DNA from: an uncultured Sphingomonadaceae bacterium
GTDB taxonomy: Bacteria; Pseudomonadota; Alphaproteobacteria; Sphingomonadales; Sphingomonadaceae
Length of the DNA stretch: 64,000 bases
NCBI GenBank assembly: GCA_947494305.1
Contig: CANLUL010000001.1
Coordinates: 620,001-684,000, forward strand
Reading direction: 5' to 3'
Shown here: piece by piece, positions 1 through 8,128 of the stretch
How the letters are laid out: every line of letters starts with the position of its first letter
Position numbering within the stretch: position 1 is the first letter of the stretch
Position numbers and translations under genes: made by a program
The notes under the pieces: generated by a model
The model's database searches: none
Seen by the model: only the letters and a program-made list of their open reading frames with translations
Told to the model about the DNA's origin: nothing

Positions 1-168
1 GTCCGCCATAGGGTCGGTGAACGGCATGCCCAGTTCGATGATATCCGCGCCGCCTTCGACAAGCGCGTCTAGGATGGTTCCGGTGTCCGCAGGTGTTGGG
101 TCGCCACCGGTGACGAATGCGACAAGGGCTGCACGGTCGGCGGGGAAGGATTGGGAGAGACGGGTCAT
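1..168 (-). CDS. trpA: Tryptophan synthase alpha chain, N-terminal part (cut by window edge)
   Basis: Only the first 56 codons are in the window; the gene runs off the left edge. The visible protein starts MTRLSQSF and contains FVTGGDP and [11 protein letters not shown], which match the first beta strand and the catalytic Glu region (ELGxPFSDP) of TrpA. TrpA cleaves indole-3-glycerol phosphate to indole, which is channelled to TrpB. Its ATG (166-168) overlaps the trpB stop TGA (165-167) as ATGA, so the two subunits are translationally coupled. Confidence 0.93.
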   Translation of the reverse strand, partial: MTRLSQSFPADRAALVAFVTGGDPTPADTGTILDALVEGGADIIELGMPFTDPMAD

Positions 169-1406
169 ATCTCCGTCCCCAAAGCCTCAGCAACGGTGAA
201 AATATCCTTGTCACCGCGCCCGCACAGGTTAGCGAGAATAATCTGTTCCCGATCCATCTTCACGGCTTCCCGTGTCACCGCTGCAATCGCATGGCTAGGT
301 TCCAGTGCCGGAATAATCCCTTCGGTGCGGCAGAGCAGCTGGAATGCGTCCAGCGCTTCAATATCGGTTACACTGTCATAATCCACACGGCCGGACTCTT
401 TTAGCCAGCTATGCTCTGGCCCGATGCCGGGATAGTCGAGACCCGCGCTGATCGAATGGGCTTCATCAATCTGGCCATCTTCATCCTGCAAGAGATAGGT
501 CTTGTTGCCGTGGAGAATGCCAGGGCCGCCGCCGGCAAGGCTAGCTGCATGTTCCTTGTCCAAACCATGCCCCGCGGCCTCGACACCAAGCATTTTTACT
601 TCGGGATCATCCAGAAATGGATGGAACAAACCAATTGCATTGGACCCGCCACCTATCGCTGCGACCAACAAATCGGGAAGGCGATCAATGCGTTCCAGCA
701 TCTGCGCGCGAGCTTCCTTGCCAATGACCGACTGAAAATCGCGAACCAGCTCTGGATAGGGATGGGGGCCGGCAGCGGTGCCGATAATGTAGAATGTGTC
801 ATGCACATGGGCGACCCAGTGGCGCAGCGCCTCGTTCATCGCATCCTTGAGCGTCGCCGATCCGCTGGTCACGGGTACGACCTCTGCACCCAAAAGGCGC
901 ATGCGGAAAATATTGGGTTTTTGCCGCTCGATATCGGTGGCGCCCATGAAGATGGTGCAGGGGAAGCCGAACCTAGCGCAGACGGTAGCGGTTGCCACAC
1001 CATGCTGGCCCGCACCGGTTTCCGCGATAATCCGCGTCTTGCCCATGCGTTTCGCTAGCAAAATCTGCCCGATGCAATTGTTGATCTTGTGCGCGCCGGT
1101 ATGATTGAGTTCGTCACGCTTGAACCAGATTTGCGCACCTTTGCCTTCAGGCGCATCCTTACGGACTTCCTCGGTCAGACCTTCTGCGTAGTATAGCGGG
1201 GAAGGGCGACCGACATAATTGGCCAGCAAATCATCGAATTCTTCTGCAAATGCGGGATCGGACTGAGCCGCGCGATAATGTTTCTCCAGATCAAGGATCA
1301 GAGGCATCAGCGTTTCGGCTACATAGCGCCCGCCAAATTCCCCGAAATGGCCGCGTTCATCGGGTTGGTTGCGATAGCTGTTGGGACTATTTGTGGTTTT
1401 GGTCAT
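165..1406 (-). CDS. trpB: Tryptophan synthase beta chain
   Basis: A 413-residue PLP enzyme that condenses indole with serine to give tryptophan in the cytoplasm, as the TrpA2B2 complex. The start of the family core ([17 protein letters not shown]) is near residue 20, and the PLP lysine lies in HTGAHKINN at about residue 107. The GGGSNAIG phosphate-binding loop and C-terminal GRGDKD are present. The ATG at 1406 is chosen because the family begins shortly before FGxFGGRYV; a longer reading from 1487 would add 27 residues lying inside trpF and has no family support. The start overlaps the end of trpF by 20 bases. Confidence 0.96.
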   Translation of the reverse strand: MTKTTNSPNSYRNQPDERGHFGEFGGRYVAETLMPLILDLEKHYRAAQSDPAFAEEFDDLLANYVGRPSPLYYAEGLTEEVRKDAPEGKGAQIWFKRDELNHTGAHKINNCIGQILLAKRMGKTRIIAETGAGQHGVATATVCARFGFPCTIFMGATDIERQKPNIFRMRLLGAEVVPVTSGSATLKDAMNEALRHWVAHVHDTFYIIGTAAGPHPYPELVRDFQSVIGKEARAQMLERIDRLPDLLVAAIGGGSNAIGLFHPFLDDPEVKMLGVEAAGHGLDKEHAASLAGGGPGILHGNKTYLLQDEDGQIDEAHSISAGLDYPGIGPEHSWLKESGRVDYDSVTDIEALDAFQLLCRTEGIIPALEPSHAIAAVTREAVKMDREQIILANLCGRGDKDIFTVAEALGTEI

Positions 1407-2034
1407 AATCGCGCACCGCTTGGCAAAAGGCGGCGATTCTGTCCACATCTTTGACTCCGGGAGCGGATTCAACGCCGGATGAGACATCGACCAGTTTCGC
1501 TTTCGTTACTGTCAGCGCCTCTTGCACATTGTCCGGATCAAGGCCGCCTGCGAGACCCCATTCAATCTGGTGATCATGATCCGCTAGCAGGGACCAGTCA
1601 AAACTGGTCCCGGTGCCACCGGGTAAAGCCTTGGCGGGCGCATCAAATAACAATCTGTCCGCTGCCCCGACATAGCGACTGGATTTCGCAAGTGTGGGTT
1701 TATCTTTCACGCCCAGAGCCTTCCAGACTTCAAAACCTGTATTGTCTGCAATCAATTTCAGCCATTCCGGCGTTTCTGACCCATGAAACTGCACAATATC
1801 CGGCTTAACATCGCCAATCGCTTTACCCGTGAGTTTTGGATCGGCATTGACTAGCAGCAGCGCAACCCTGATGCGATTTGCCGCATATTCCCGAAGTTCG
1901 GATGCGCGTTGGAGCGAAACATGGCGCGGGCTTTTCTCGAAATGAACAAGGCCCATATGGGTCGCACCATTTTCGATTGCTGCATCGATAGCTGCTTCTG
2001 TAGAAAGGCCGCAGATTTTGATTTGGGTTGTCAT
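1387..2034 (-). CDS. trpF: Phosphoribosylanthranilate isomerase
   Basis: A 215-residue (beta/alpha)8 enzyme that converts N-(5-phosphoribosyl)anthranilate to CdRP in tryptophan synthesis. The N-terminal KICGLS holds the catalytic Cys (residue 8 from this start). LLFDAPA holds the catalytic Asp, and GGTGTSFDW and GGLDPDNV are the phosphate-binding loops. The ATG at 2034 places KICG at the usual distance from the start; an upstream start at 2058 would add eight residues. First gene of a trpF-trpB-trpA series read leftward; trpC, trpD and trpE are not in the window. Confidence 0.95.
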   Translation of the reverse strand: MTTQIKICGLSTEAAIDAAIENGATHMGLVHFEKSPRHVSLQRASELREYAANRIRVALLLVNADPKLTGKAIGDVKPDIVQFHGSETPEWLKLIADNTGFEVWKALGVKDKPTLAKSSRYVGAADRLLFDAPAKALPGGTGTSFDWSLLADHDHQIEWGLAGGLDPDNVQEALTVTKAKLVDVSSGVESAPGVKDVDRIAAFCQAVRDYDQNHK

Positions 2035-2066
2035 GATTTGGGTTCTTATCGTTTTCAACTTTGTTC

Positions 2067-2143
2067 GTCATCCTGAACTGGTTCAGGATATCTTGCGGTT
2101 TGCATTCATTGGAAGGATATCCCGAAACAAGTTTGGGATCACG
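2067..2143. repeat. Composite inverted intergenic repeat of the GTCATCCTGAA type
   Basis: Two copies of a short palindromic element lie in opposite orientation between pyrF and trpF. The copy at 2067-2092 reads GTCATCCTGAAC..GTTCAGGATATC. The copy at 2115-2143, read on the minus strand, is GTGATCCCAAAC..GTTTCGGGATATC. Each copy can fold by itself and the two can pair with each other. A related perfect hairpin lies at 3268-3301. This looks like a dispersed REP-like element rather than a terminator, as no T-tract follows. Confidence 0.6.
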
Positions 2144-2151
2144 AAAATGGA

Positions 2152-2826
2152 TTAAAGCGTCCCCTCAATAGACCGCGCTGCTTCAACCGGATTATCCGCT
2201 CCGGTAATCGGGCGTCCAATCACCAAAACACTCGCGCCATTATCACGAGCCTGCCTTGGCGTCACAGCTCGCTTCTGGTCACCCATCGCTCCGCCCTTGG
2301 GGCGCAGTCCTGGCACCACGAAAAACCCGTGTTTCCAAGCTTTACGAGCCGCCGCTACTTCGTTGCCTGAGCAAACAATACCATCAAGGCCCGCCTCTTG
2401 TGCAAGCCCTGCTAGTCGCTCAACCTGATCATGCGGTGAGCCTTGGTAGCCAATTTTTGCCATATCGCGATCATCAAGCGAGGTTAGCAAAGTCACACCC
2501 ACCACTTTGGTATGCTCATTCGCTGCTGCCTTGGCATCTTCCATCATCGCCCGTCCACCGGACGCGTGGATGGTCACAATGGCGGGTTCCAAAACATTGA
2601 TAGCCTGCATCGCCTTGGCAACTGTGTTGGGAATGTCATGCAGTTTTAGATCGAGAAAAATGGGCAAACCGAGCTTATGGATTTCGTGGACGCCGTGATG
2701 GCCGTGCGCACAGAAAAATTCGAGACCTAATTTTAAGCCACCAACATGACCCTTAACGGACTTGGCAATATCTATGGCGCGATCGAGATCGGGCGTATCC
2801 AGGGCGACATAGATCGGATTGCTCAT
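2152..2826 (-). CDS. pyrF: Orotidine 5'-phosphate decarboxylase
   Basis: A 224-residue TIM-barrel enzyme that decarboxylates OMP to UMP, the last step of de novo pyrimidine synthesis. YVALDTPD is near residue 6, KLGLEFF near 32, and the catalytic DLKLHDIPNTV at 59-69 supplies the Asp-x-Lys-x-x-Asp network (D59, K61, D64). VVPGLRPKG and VIGRPIT near the C-terminus bind phosphate. Length is typical of the short bacterial class. Its ATG (2824-2826) overlaps the stop of the upstream LapA-domain gene (2823-2825) as ATGA. Confidence 0.96.
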   Translation of the reverse strand: MSNPIYVALDTPDLDRAIDIAKSVKGHVGGLKLGLEFFCAHGHHGVHEIHKLGLPIFLDLKLHDIPNTVAKAMQAINVLEPAIVTIHASGGRAMMEDAKAAANEHTKVVGVTLLTSLDDRDMAKIGYQGSPHDQVERLAGLAQEAGLDGIVCSGNEVAAARKAWKHGFFVVPGLRPKGGAMGDQKRAVTPRQARDNGASVLVIGRPITGADNPVEAARSIEGTL

Positions 2827-3197
2827 GGCTTGACGCCTTCGTCTTTCGTGTTGGTATCGTTTTCGGCTTCAGTGGCTGGCTTTGCTGTCGCATGCTTTTC
2901 TTCGGTTTTCTTGATATCTTCTTTGCTTAGATCAAGCGGAGCTGGCGTCGGGGCGGGAGCAGGACGAGCTGCTTCTTCCAATGTCTTTATCCTTCGCGTC
3001 AAACGCCACTTTGTCCCGCGTGCCAGTAGCCAAGTGGGAAGAAATCCGATCAAGAATGCGAACAGCACAAATGTTGATACGCGGGCTTCTACCACGGCAG
3101 CACCTAGATCAAGTGATGTCCGAGCTTCGTTGGACCACCAGAATATGAAACTTCCGACCAGTAGCAGGACCCAGAGAAGAATTTTGATAAATTGCAT
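2823..3197 (-). CDS. LapA-domain (DUF1049) inner membrane protein
   Basis: A 124-residue protein with two membrane segments (about residues 5-24 and 42-62) joined by a short loop, then a basic segment (RGTKWRLTRRIKTLEE) and a low-complexity Ala/Pro/Lys/Glu tail. This is the layout of the lipopolysaccharide assembly protein A domain. In E. coli LapA helps tune LPS levels; here the role is inferred from the domain only. It is read into pyrF with an ATGA overlap, so the two share a transcript. Confidence 0.75.
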   Translation of the reverse strand: MQFIKILLWVLLLVGSFIFWWSNEARTSLDLGAAVVEARVSTFVLFAFLIGFLPTWLLARGTKWRLTRRIKTLEEAARPAPAPTPAPLDLSKEDIKKTEEKHATAKPATEAENDTNTKDEGVKP

Positions 3198-3267
3198 TGT
3201 GGCTCCATCATATATTCGATTGACAGTCTAGGCGGAAAAACGCTGAGTGGCTAGATACCGATTCGAA

Positions 3268-3301
3268 TTTCGTCATGCTGAAAAAATTCAGCATGACGAA
3301 A
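3268..3301. repeat. Perfect 15-bp stem hairpin of the GTCATGCTGAA type
   Basis: TTTCGTCATGCTGAA (3268-3282) is followed by an AAAA loop and its exact complement (3287-3301). It lies between the purB stop and the start of the LapA-domain gene, both read leftward. No T-tract follows on the minus strand, so it may be a dispersed repeat or a transcript-end stabiliser rather than a standard terminator. The GTCATNCTGAA core matches the repeat at 2067-2092. Confidence 0.6.
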
Positions 3302-3316
3302 ATTGTAAGCTAATTC

Positions 3317-4618
3317 TTACTCGCCGAAGACTCGTTCGAAAATCGTATCAACATGCTTGAAGTGGTAATCGAGATTAAACCGTTCTTCGAGTTCTTCGTC
3401 GGACAGTTTCGCTGTTACATCCGCATCCGCTTTTAGCAGATCAAGCAATGCTATCTCACCATCGGATTCCCAAACTTTCATCGCATTTCGTTGGACAATA
3501 CGATAACTGTCTTCGCGGCTAATGCCTGCTTGGGTAAGAGCCAGCAAGACACGCTGTGAGTGCACAAGACCACCCATCCGATCGAGATTTTTTTGCATCC
3601 GTTCAGGATAGATAAGAAGCTTCTCCATCACACCGGTCAATCGTCCCAGAGCAAAATCGAGTGTAATTGTAGCATCCGGACCAATCATTCGCTCAACAGA
3701 ACTGTGAGAAATATCCCGCTCATGCCAAAGTGCGACATTCTCCATCGCTGGGACGGCATAAGTACGCACCATACGTGCAAGGCCCGTCAGATTTTCAGTT
3801 AGGATCGGGTTGCGCTTATGCGGCATCGCGCTACTTCCCTTTTGCCCCGGTGAGAAATATTCTTCGGCCTCCAGAACTTCTGTGCGCTGCAGGTGACGGA
3901 CTTCAACCGATAGGCGTTCTACTGATGAGGCAATAACACCCAAAGTTGCGAAAAACTGCGCATGGCGATCACGAGGAATGACCTGTGTTGAAACAGGTTC
4001 AACTTCCAGACCGAGTTTTGCCGCGACATGTTCTTCGACCTTCGGATCGATATTGGCGAACGTTCCCACGGCGCCCGAAATAGCGCAGGTCGCGATTTCT
4101 TTACGGGCTGCGACCAGTCGCTCTCGATTGCGTTCGAACTCGGCATAGGCCTGCGCCAGTTTCAAACCGAAAGTTACCGGCTCGCCGTGAATACCGTGGC
4201 TTCGGCCAATGGTTGGGGTGAATTTATGTTCCAGCGCGCGCTTTTTGATTGCGGCCAACAATGCGTCGATATCTGCCAGTAAGATGTCCGATGCCCGCGC
4301 TAATTGCACTGCTAGACAGGTGTCAAGCACATCACTCGATGTCATACCTTGATGCATGAACCGCGCTTCGTCTCCGACATTTTCTGCAACATTGGTCAGG
4401 AAGGCGATGACATCATGTTTTACTTCGCGTTCAATCTCATCGATCCGCGCGACATCAAATTTGCCTTTTGCCCAGATCGCTTCGGCTGCTTCCTTTGGAA
4501 CTACGCCTAGCTCAGCCAACGCGTCGGTTGCATGCGCTTCAATTTCAAACCAGATTTGGAATTTGGATTCTGGTTCCCAAATGGCAACCATGTCGGGACG
4601 GGAATAGCGTGGAATCAT
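3317..4618 (-). CDS. purB: Adenylosuccinate lyase
   Basis: A 433-residue fumarase/aspartase-superfamily enzyme that releases fumarate from SAICAR and from adenylosuccinate in purine synthesis; homotetramer in the cytoplasm. It starts MIPRYSRPDM, typical of the family. HQGMTSSDVLDT is near residue 89, the catalytic acid His lies in GRSHGIHGEP (about 141), and the signature loop GSSAMPHKRNP is at 261-271. An upstream in-frame start at 4714 would add 32 residues unlike the family. It is divergent from the phosphofructokinase, with 122 bases between the starts. Confidence 0.96.
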   Translation of the reverse strand: MIPRYSRPDMVAIWEPESKFQIWFEIEAHATDALAELGVVPKEAAEAIWAKGKFDVARIDEIEREVKHDVIAFLTNVAENVGDEARFMHQGMTSSDVLDTCLAVQLARASDILLADIDALLAAIKKRALEHKFTPTIGRSHGIHGEPVTFGLKLAQAYAEFERNRERLVAARKEIATCAISGAVGTFANIDPKVEEHVAAKLGLEVEPVSTQVIPRDRHAQFFATLGVIASSVERLSVEVRHLQRTEVLEAEEYFSPGQKGSSAMPHKRNPILTENLTGLARMVRTYAVPAMENVALWHERDISHSSVERMIGPDATITLDFALGRLTGVMEKLLIYPERMQKNLDRMGGLVHSQRVLLALTQAGISREDSYRIVQRNAMKVWESDGEIALLDLLKADADVTAKLSDEELEERFNLDYHFKHVDTIFERVFGE

Positions 4619-4740
4619 TTTTTGGTTCCTTGGAAGGTGAAAAGCTGGTCTATTCGCCGATGCAAACAGTCCGTGATTTGCGGACCCGCTAGCACCATGA
4701 TCTTGAGTCGGCAATGCGTCGATCTATACGGGGGGAAATT

Positions 4741-5841
4741 ATGCGACTGGCAGTGTTAACAGGCGGCGGCGATGTTCCTGGGCTAAACCCCTGCATCCAG
4801 TCGATTACTCTATCTGCATATGAACAAGGCTGGGATGTGATTGGCCTGCGCCGTGGCTGGGAAGGTGTGCTTGAGGTCGATCCAACAGATCCTTGGTCAC
4901 TAGAAAACTGCGCGATGGTTTTAGACAAGGATAGTGTGCGCGGCATTGACCGACAGGGCGGTACTATATTGCATAGCTCTCGATGCGATCCACGAAACAC
5001 GCCAGAAGGTGACCAAACGCAAAAGGTGCTGGATATCTTGGATGCTCTCAAGGTCGATGCGGTGATTACCATGGGCGGGGATGGCACGCTTCGCTTTTCT
5101 GCCCATCTCGCCAGTCTGGGACGCAATGTCATATCGATCCCGAAGACCATGGATAACGATGTTTATGGCACGGATTACTGCATCGGATTTTCAACCGCGG
5201 TGACCCGCTCTGTGGCTGCTATCAACGCACTGCGGACAACCGCAGCCAGCCATGAACGCATTGCTGTGATTGAGTTATTTGGCCGCCGGTCGGGTGAGAC
5301 GGCGTTGCTTTCTGGATTCCTGTCTCGATCTGACCGAACGGTGATTGCAGAAGTACCAGCCGATATGGATGCTCTGCTTCCGCTCCTTTTGAGAGATAAA
5401 AAATCGAACCCGGAAGGATATGCAATTTGCATCGTGTCTGAGGGGGCAAAATTGGCTGGAATTGGATCGGCTGAGGATGAAATCAGCAAATCCAATACGG
5501 AACGAGATGGATTGAACATTGGGATGCAAATCGCGCGAGAAATTGAAACGCGATCAGACGAGCGCACAATTGTGCAGGAGCTGGCCTATCTAATGCGTGC
5601 AGGTGAACCCGATGCGATGGACCGGATGGTTGGTTTTGCCTTTGGTGCGCTTGCCGTACAGTTGATCAAGCAAGGCCGGACCTCGAACATGGTCTGCCTG
5701 ACCGACGGAAACTACGACAGCGTTCCCATCGATACGCTTCTTAAAAGCTCCAAGGGTGTGAACGTTTCCGGGCTTTATGACGCCAACCAATATCGCGCTA
5801 ACCTGATGCAGGTCGAGAATATGCCAATGTTCCTATATTGA
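4741..5841 (+). CDS. 6-phosphofructokinase with mixed ATP/PPi-type active-site residues
   Basis: A 366-residue PFK-A superfamily protein. LTGGGDVPGLN at 6-16 binds the phosphoryl donor, MGGDGTL is at 111-117 and PKTMDND at 134-140 holds the catalytic Asp. In this family the residue after GGD is Gly in ATP enzymes and usually Asp in PPi enzymes. The residue after the Pro of PxTxDND is Gly in classical ATP enzymes and Lys in PPi enzymes. Here the combination is Gly115 plus Lys135, so the donor cannot be assigned safely; ATP is somewhat more likely from Gly115. The ATG at 4741 follows GGGGAAATT and gives the normal N-terminus. Confidence 0.88.
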   Translation: MRLAVLTGGGDVPGLNPCIQSITLSAYEQGWDVIGLRRGWEGVLEVDPTDPWSLENCAMVLDKDSVRGIDRQGGTILHSSRCDPRNTPEGDQTQKVLDILDALKVDAVITMGGDGTLRFSAHLASLGRNVISIPKTMDNDVYGTDYCIGFSTAVTRSVAAINALRTTAASHERIAVIELFGRRSGETALLSGFLSRSDRTVIAEVPADMDALLPLLLRDKKSNPEGYAICIVSEGAKLAGIGSAEDEISKSNTERDGLNIGMQIAREIETRSDERTIVQELAYLMRAGEPDAMDRMVGFAFGALAVQLIKQGRTSNMVCLTDGNYDSVPIDTLLKSSKGVNVSGLYDANQYRANLMQVENMPMFLY

Positions 5842-5901
5842 TGTGCATGTAACAAATCTGCGTATCTGGCGAATAGCACTGCAACGAGGGAGATTTAGAA
5901 T

Positions 5902-8046
5902 ATGACCGAAGCTGTATTGCAGGAAGAACGCTTTTCTCCATTTGTCCGCGTGACGTTGCGGCGATGGGTGAAGACATATCGTTCGATAAATATGTTGGTC
6001 AGTCCGTTTTTTGATCTCCTTCTTCGCTTGCTGGTTGCACAGGCAATTTTTCGGTCCGGTATCTTGAAGTTGAGTGATTGGGATACAGCACTCAACCTTG
6101 CTCGTTTCGAATATCCCGTTAGCTGGATGAATCCCGAAACAGCGGCTATTGTAGGCGTAACGATCGAGGTGGTGGCGCCAATATTATTGCTGTTTGGACT
6201 GTTCACGCGCGGTGCCGCTCTATCTATCTTGACGTTGCTGGTGATAAGTCAGCTGGAATATGTCGCAATCGATCTCAACCTATGGATGATTGCCATATTG
6301 GGTTGGTTGGTCGTCCGCGGTGCAGGTGCATTTTCTTTTGATCGTGCACTGTCCACTGGTCTTGGCGGGAGCGCATTGCCTTTTGCAAAGCCGATAATGG
6401 CTTTGTGCGACAGTCTAACAAAATGGGGTGCGCCGGCTTGGCTATTGTTGCTCCGCATCTGGATTGCCGCTACATTGCTGGCGGTCGCAGGCGTTATTGG
6501 GTCACAAAATACCGGCCTTATTCTGCCATTAAATAGTTTTGTTGGCGTGGAGCCCAATGCAGCGATTGTTCTGGCAGCTGTTTTGCTTGGCGGACTGTTC
6601 GTGCCAATTGTAGGTTTATTGCTTATTCTGGCGCTTAGCACGCTGGCAGTCATGGGATTACATCCCGATCTATCGCTTTATCCTATGTTGCTATTTGGCA
6701 TTTTGATAGTTTTCGGAGCGGGATATTTGTCCCTTGACGGCTCGATTTCCAAGTGGTTCGAAACGAACATTCTATTTGATCGCAGATATGACGAAATTCC
6801 CGCTCATTGGCCGCATGTCGTGGTGGTTGGCGCAGGGTTTGGCGGGTTGGCGGCTGTTAATCGACTAAAAAACTTACCTGTTCGGATCACCTTAATCGAT
6901 CGTCACAACTATCACCTCTTTCAACCGCTGCTATATCAAATCGCAACCGCAGGTCTTTCTCCTGCCGATGTTGCAACACCAATCCGTGGTCTGTTCCGGA
7001 ACGATGGTAATGTTCGGGTTGTGCTTGGTGAAGTGAGCGCCGTTGACGGCAATGCCAAAACGATAAGCTTTGGTCAGAACAGTATCGACTATGATCACCT
7101 GATACTCGCGACTGGCGCTTCGCATAGCTATTTTGGCAAAGATGAGTGGGCTCCCTTTGCACCTGGACTTAAAACCATTGAAGATGGTGTTTCGGTTCGT
7201 GCGCATGTTTTGCGCGCCTTTGAAAAAGCGGAATCGTCCAGTGATCCGGAAAGGATCAAGCGACTGCTTACCTTTGTCATTGTTGGCGCGGGGCCAACCG
7301 GTGTGGAATTGGCAGGCGCAATCGCAGAATTGGCGCATCAAGGGCTCAAGAATGAGTTTAGCCAAATTGATCCGGCTCAAGCTCAAATCATTTTGGTTCA
7401 ATCTGGTGGTCGAATTCTACCAGCATTCCCAGAGGAACTGTCCAAGCATGCGTCCGATTCTCTTGAAGGTCTGGGCGTTGAAATTCGACTTGGTGGGCGA
7501 GTGACCAATATCGAAGCAGAGCGGGTTATTATTGGTGATGACATTGAAATTTCTACCGAAACTGTCCTTTGGGCTGCTGGTGTGGTTGCATCGCCTGCAG
7601 GAAAGTGGCTGGGCGCCGAAACGGATCGTGCCGGTCGGGTTGCTGTCGATGAAAGACTTCGTATCTCTGGCCATGAGAACGTTTATGCCATCGGAGATAC
7701 GGCTGGCAGCAATGGCTGGGATGGTAACCCGGTTCCCGGCCTGGCGCCTGCCGCGAAACAGGCCGGAGCCTATGTTGCCACCGCAATAGAAAAGCAATTG
7801 CTAGGTGAGGGGGAATCGAAGCCGTTTGCTTATAAGCACCAAGGTAGTCTTGCAACTATTGGCCGGAAAAGCGCAGTTGCCGATTTCGGGTTTATGAAAT
7901 TGCATGGTGCGCCCGCCTGGTGGCTTTGGGGAGCGGTTCATGTCGGTTTCCTGGCTGGAACGCGCAATAGAATTTCGGTGCTGGTAAACTGGATCTGGTC
8001 CTATTTCACGCTGCAACAAGGTATCCGGCTAATCACAGGAAAATAG
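5902..8046 (+). CDS. DoxX-domain / type II NADH dehydrogenase fusion
   Basis: A 714-residue two-part protein. Residues about 25-285 are hydrophobic, with roughly eight membrane segments; the first half (LLLRLLVAQAIFRSGILKL, then IEVVAPILLLFGLFTRGAA) looks like DoxX. From about residue 308 a pyridine-nucleotide-disulphide reductase domain follows: FAD site HVVVVGAGFGGLAA, LIDRHNYHLFQPLLYQIATA typical of NDH-2, and NAD site FVIVGAGPTGVELAGAIAEL. The C-terminus has WGAVHVGFLAGTRNR, the NDH-2 membrane-binding region. Likely role: NADH oxidation with quinone reduction at the inner membrane without proton pumping. The DoxX part may supply an extra membrane anchor or electron route; this is inference. 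Confidence 0.88.
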   Translation: MTEAVLQEERFSPFVRVTLRRWVKTYRSINMLVSPFFDLLLRLLVAQAIFRSGILKLSDWDTALNLARFEYPVSWMNPETAAIVGVTIEVVAPILLLFGLFTRGAALSILTLLVISQLEYVAIDLNLWMIAILGWLVVRGAGAFSFDRALSTGLGGSALPFAKPIMALCDSLTKWGAPAWLLLLRIWIAATLLAVAGVIGSQNTGLILPLNSFVGVEPNAAIVLAAVLLGGLFVPIVGLLLILALSTLAVMGLHPDLSLYPMLLFGILIVFGAGYLSLDGSISKWFETNILFDRRYDEIPAHWPHVVVVGAGFGGLAAVNRLKNLPVRITLIDRHNYHLFQPLLYQIATAGLSPADVATPIRGLFRNDGNVRVVLGEVSAVDGNAKTISFGQNSIDYDHLILATGASHSYFGKDEWAPFAPGLKTIEDGVSVRAHVLRAFEKAESSSDPERIKRLLTFVIVGAGPTGVELAGAIAELAHQGLKNEFSQIDPAQAQIILVQSGGRILPAFPEELSKHASDSLEGLGVEIRLGGRVTNIEAERVIIGDDIEISTETVLWAAGVVASPAGKWLGAETDRAGRVAVDERLRISGHENVYAIGDTAGSNGWDGNPVPGLAPAAKQAGAYVATAIEKQLLGEGESKPFAYKHQGSLATIGRKSAVADFGFMKLHGAPAWWLWGAVHVGFLAGTRNRISVLVNWIWSYFTLQQGIRLITGK

Positions 8047-8055
8047 GTTCCGCAT

Positions 8056-8069
8056 TTGATTCAAGTCAA
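8056..8069. promoter_or_regulatory. FNR-like half-palindrome upstream of ppk2
   Basis: TTGATTCAAGTCAA matches the FNR/FnrL consensus TTGAT-N4-ATCAA except for one base in the right arm. It lies 73 bases before the ppk2 start codon and just after the NDH-2 gene. A single match to a short consensus is weak evidence. Confidence 0.3.
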
Positions 8070-8096
8070 TGTGAATTGGCTTCATTGTCTTTAGAC

Positions 8097-8116
8097 TCAC
8101 AGTTTATAAACTGTGA
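8097..8116. promoter_or_regulatory. 20-bp perfect palindrome before ppk2
   Basis: TCACAGTTTATAAACTGTGA is a perfect 20-base palindrome ending 12 bases before the ppk2 ATG, right against the ribosome binding site (AAGGGGAAGG). It could be an operator for a dimeric regulator or a hairpin masking the ribosome site. No T-tract makes it a terminator. Confidence 0.5.
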
Positions 8117-8128
8117 AGGGGAAGGTAC

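Noticed and set aside
411-1058. A 215-codon open frame opposite trpB
   Set aside because: It lies fully antisense to a gene with complete family motifs and its product has no recognisable domain.
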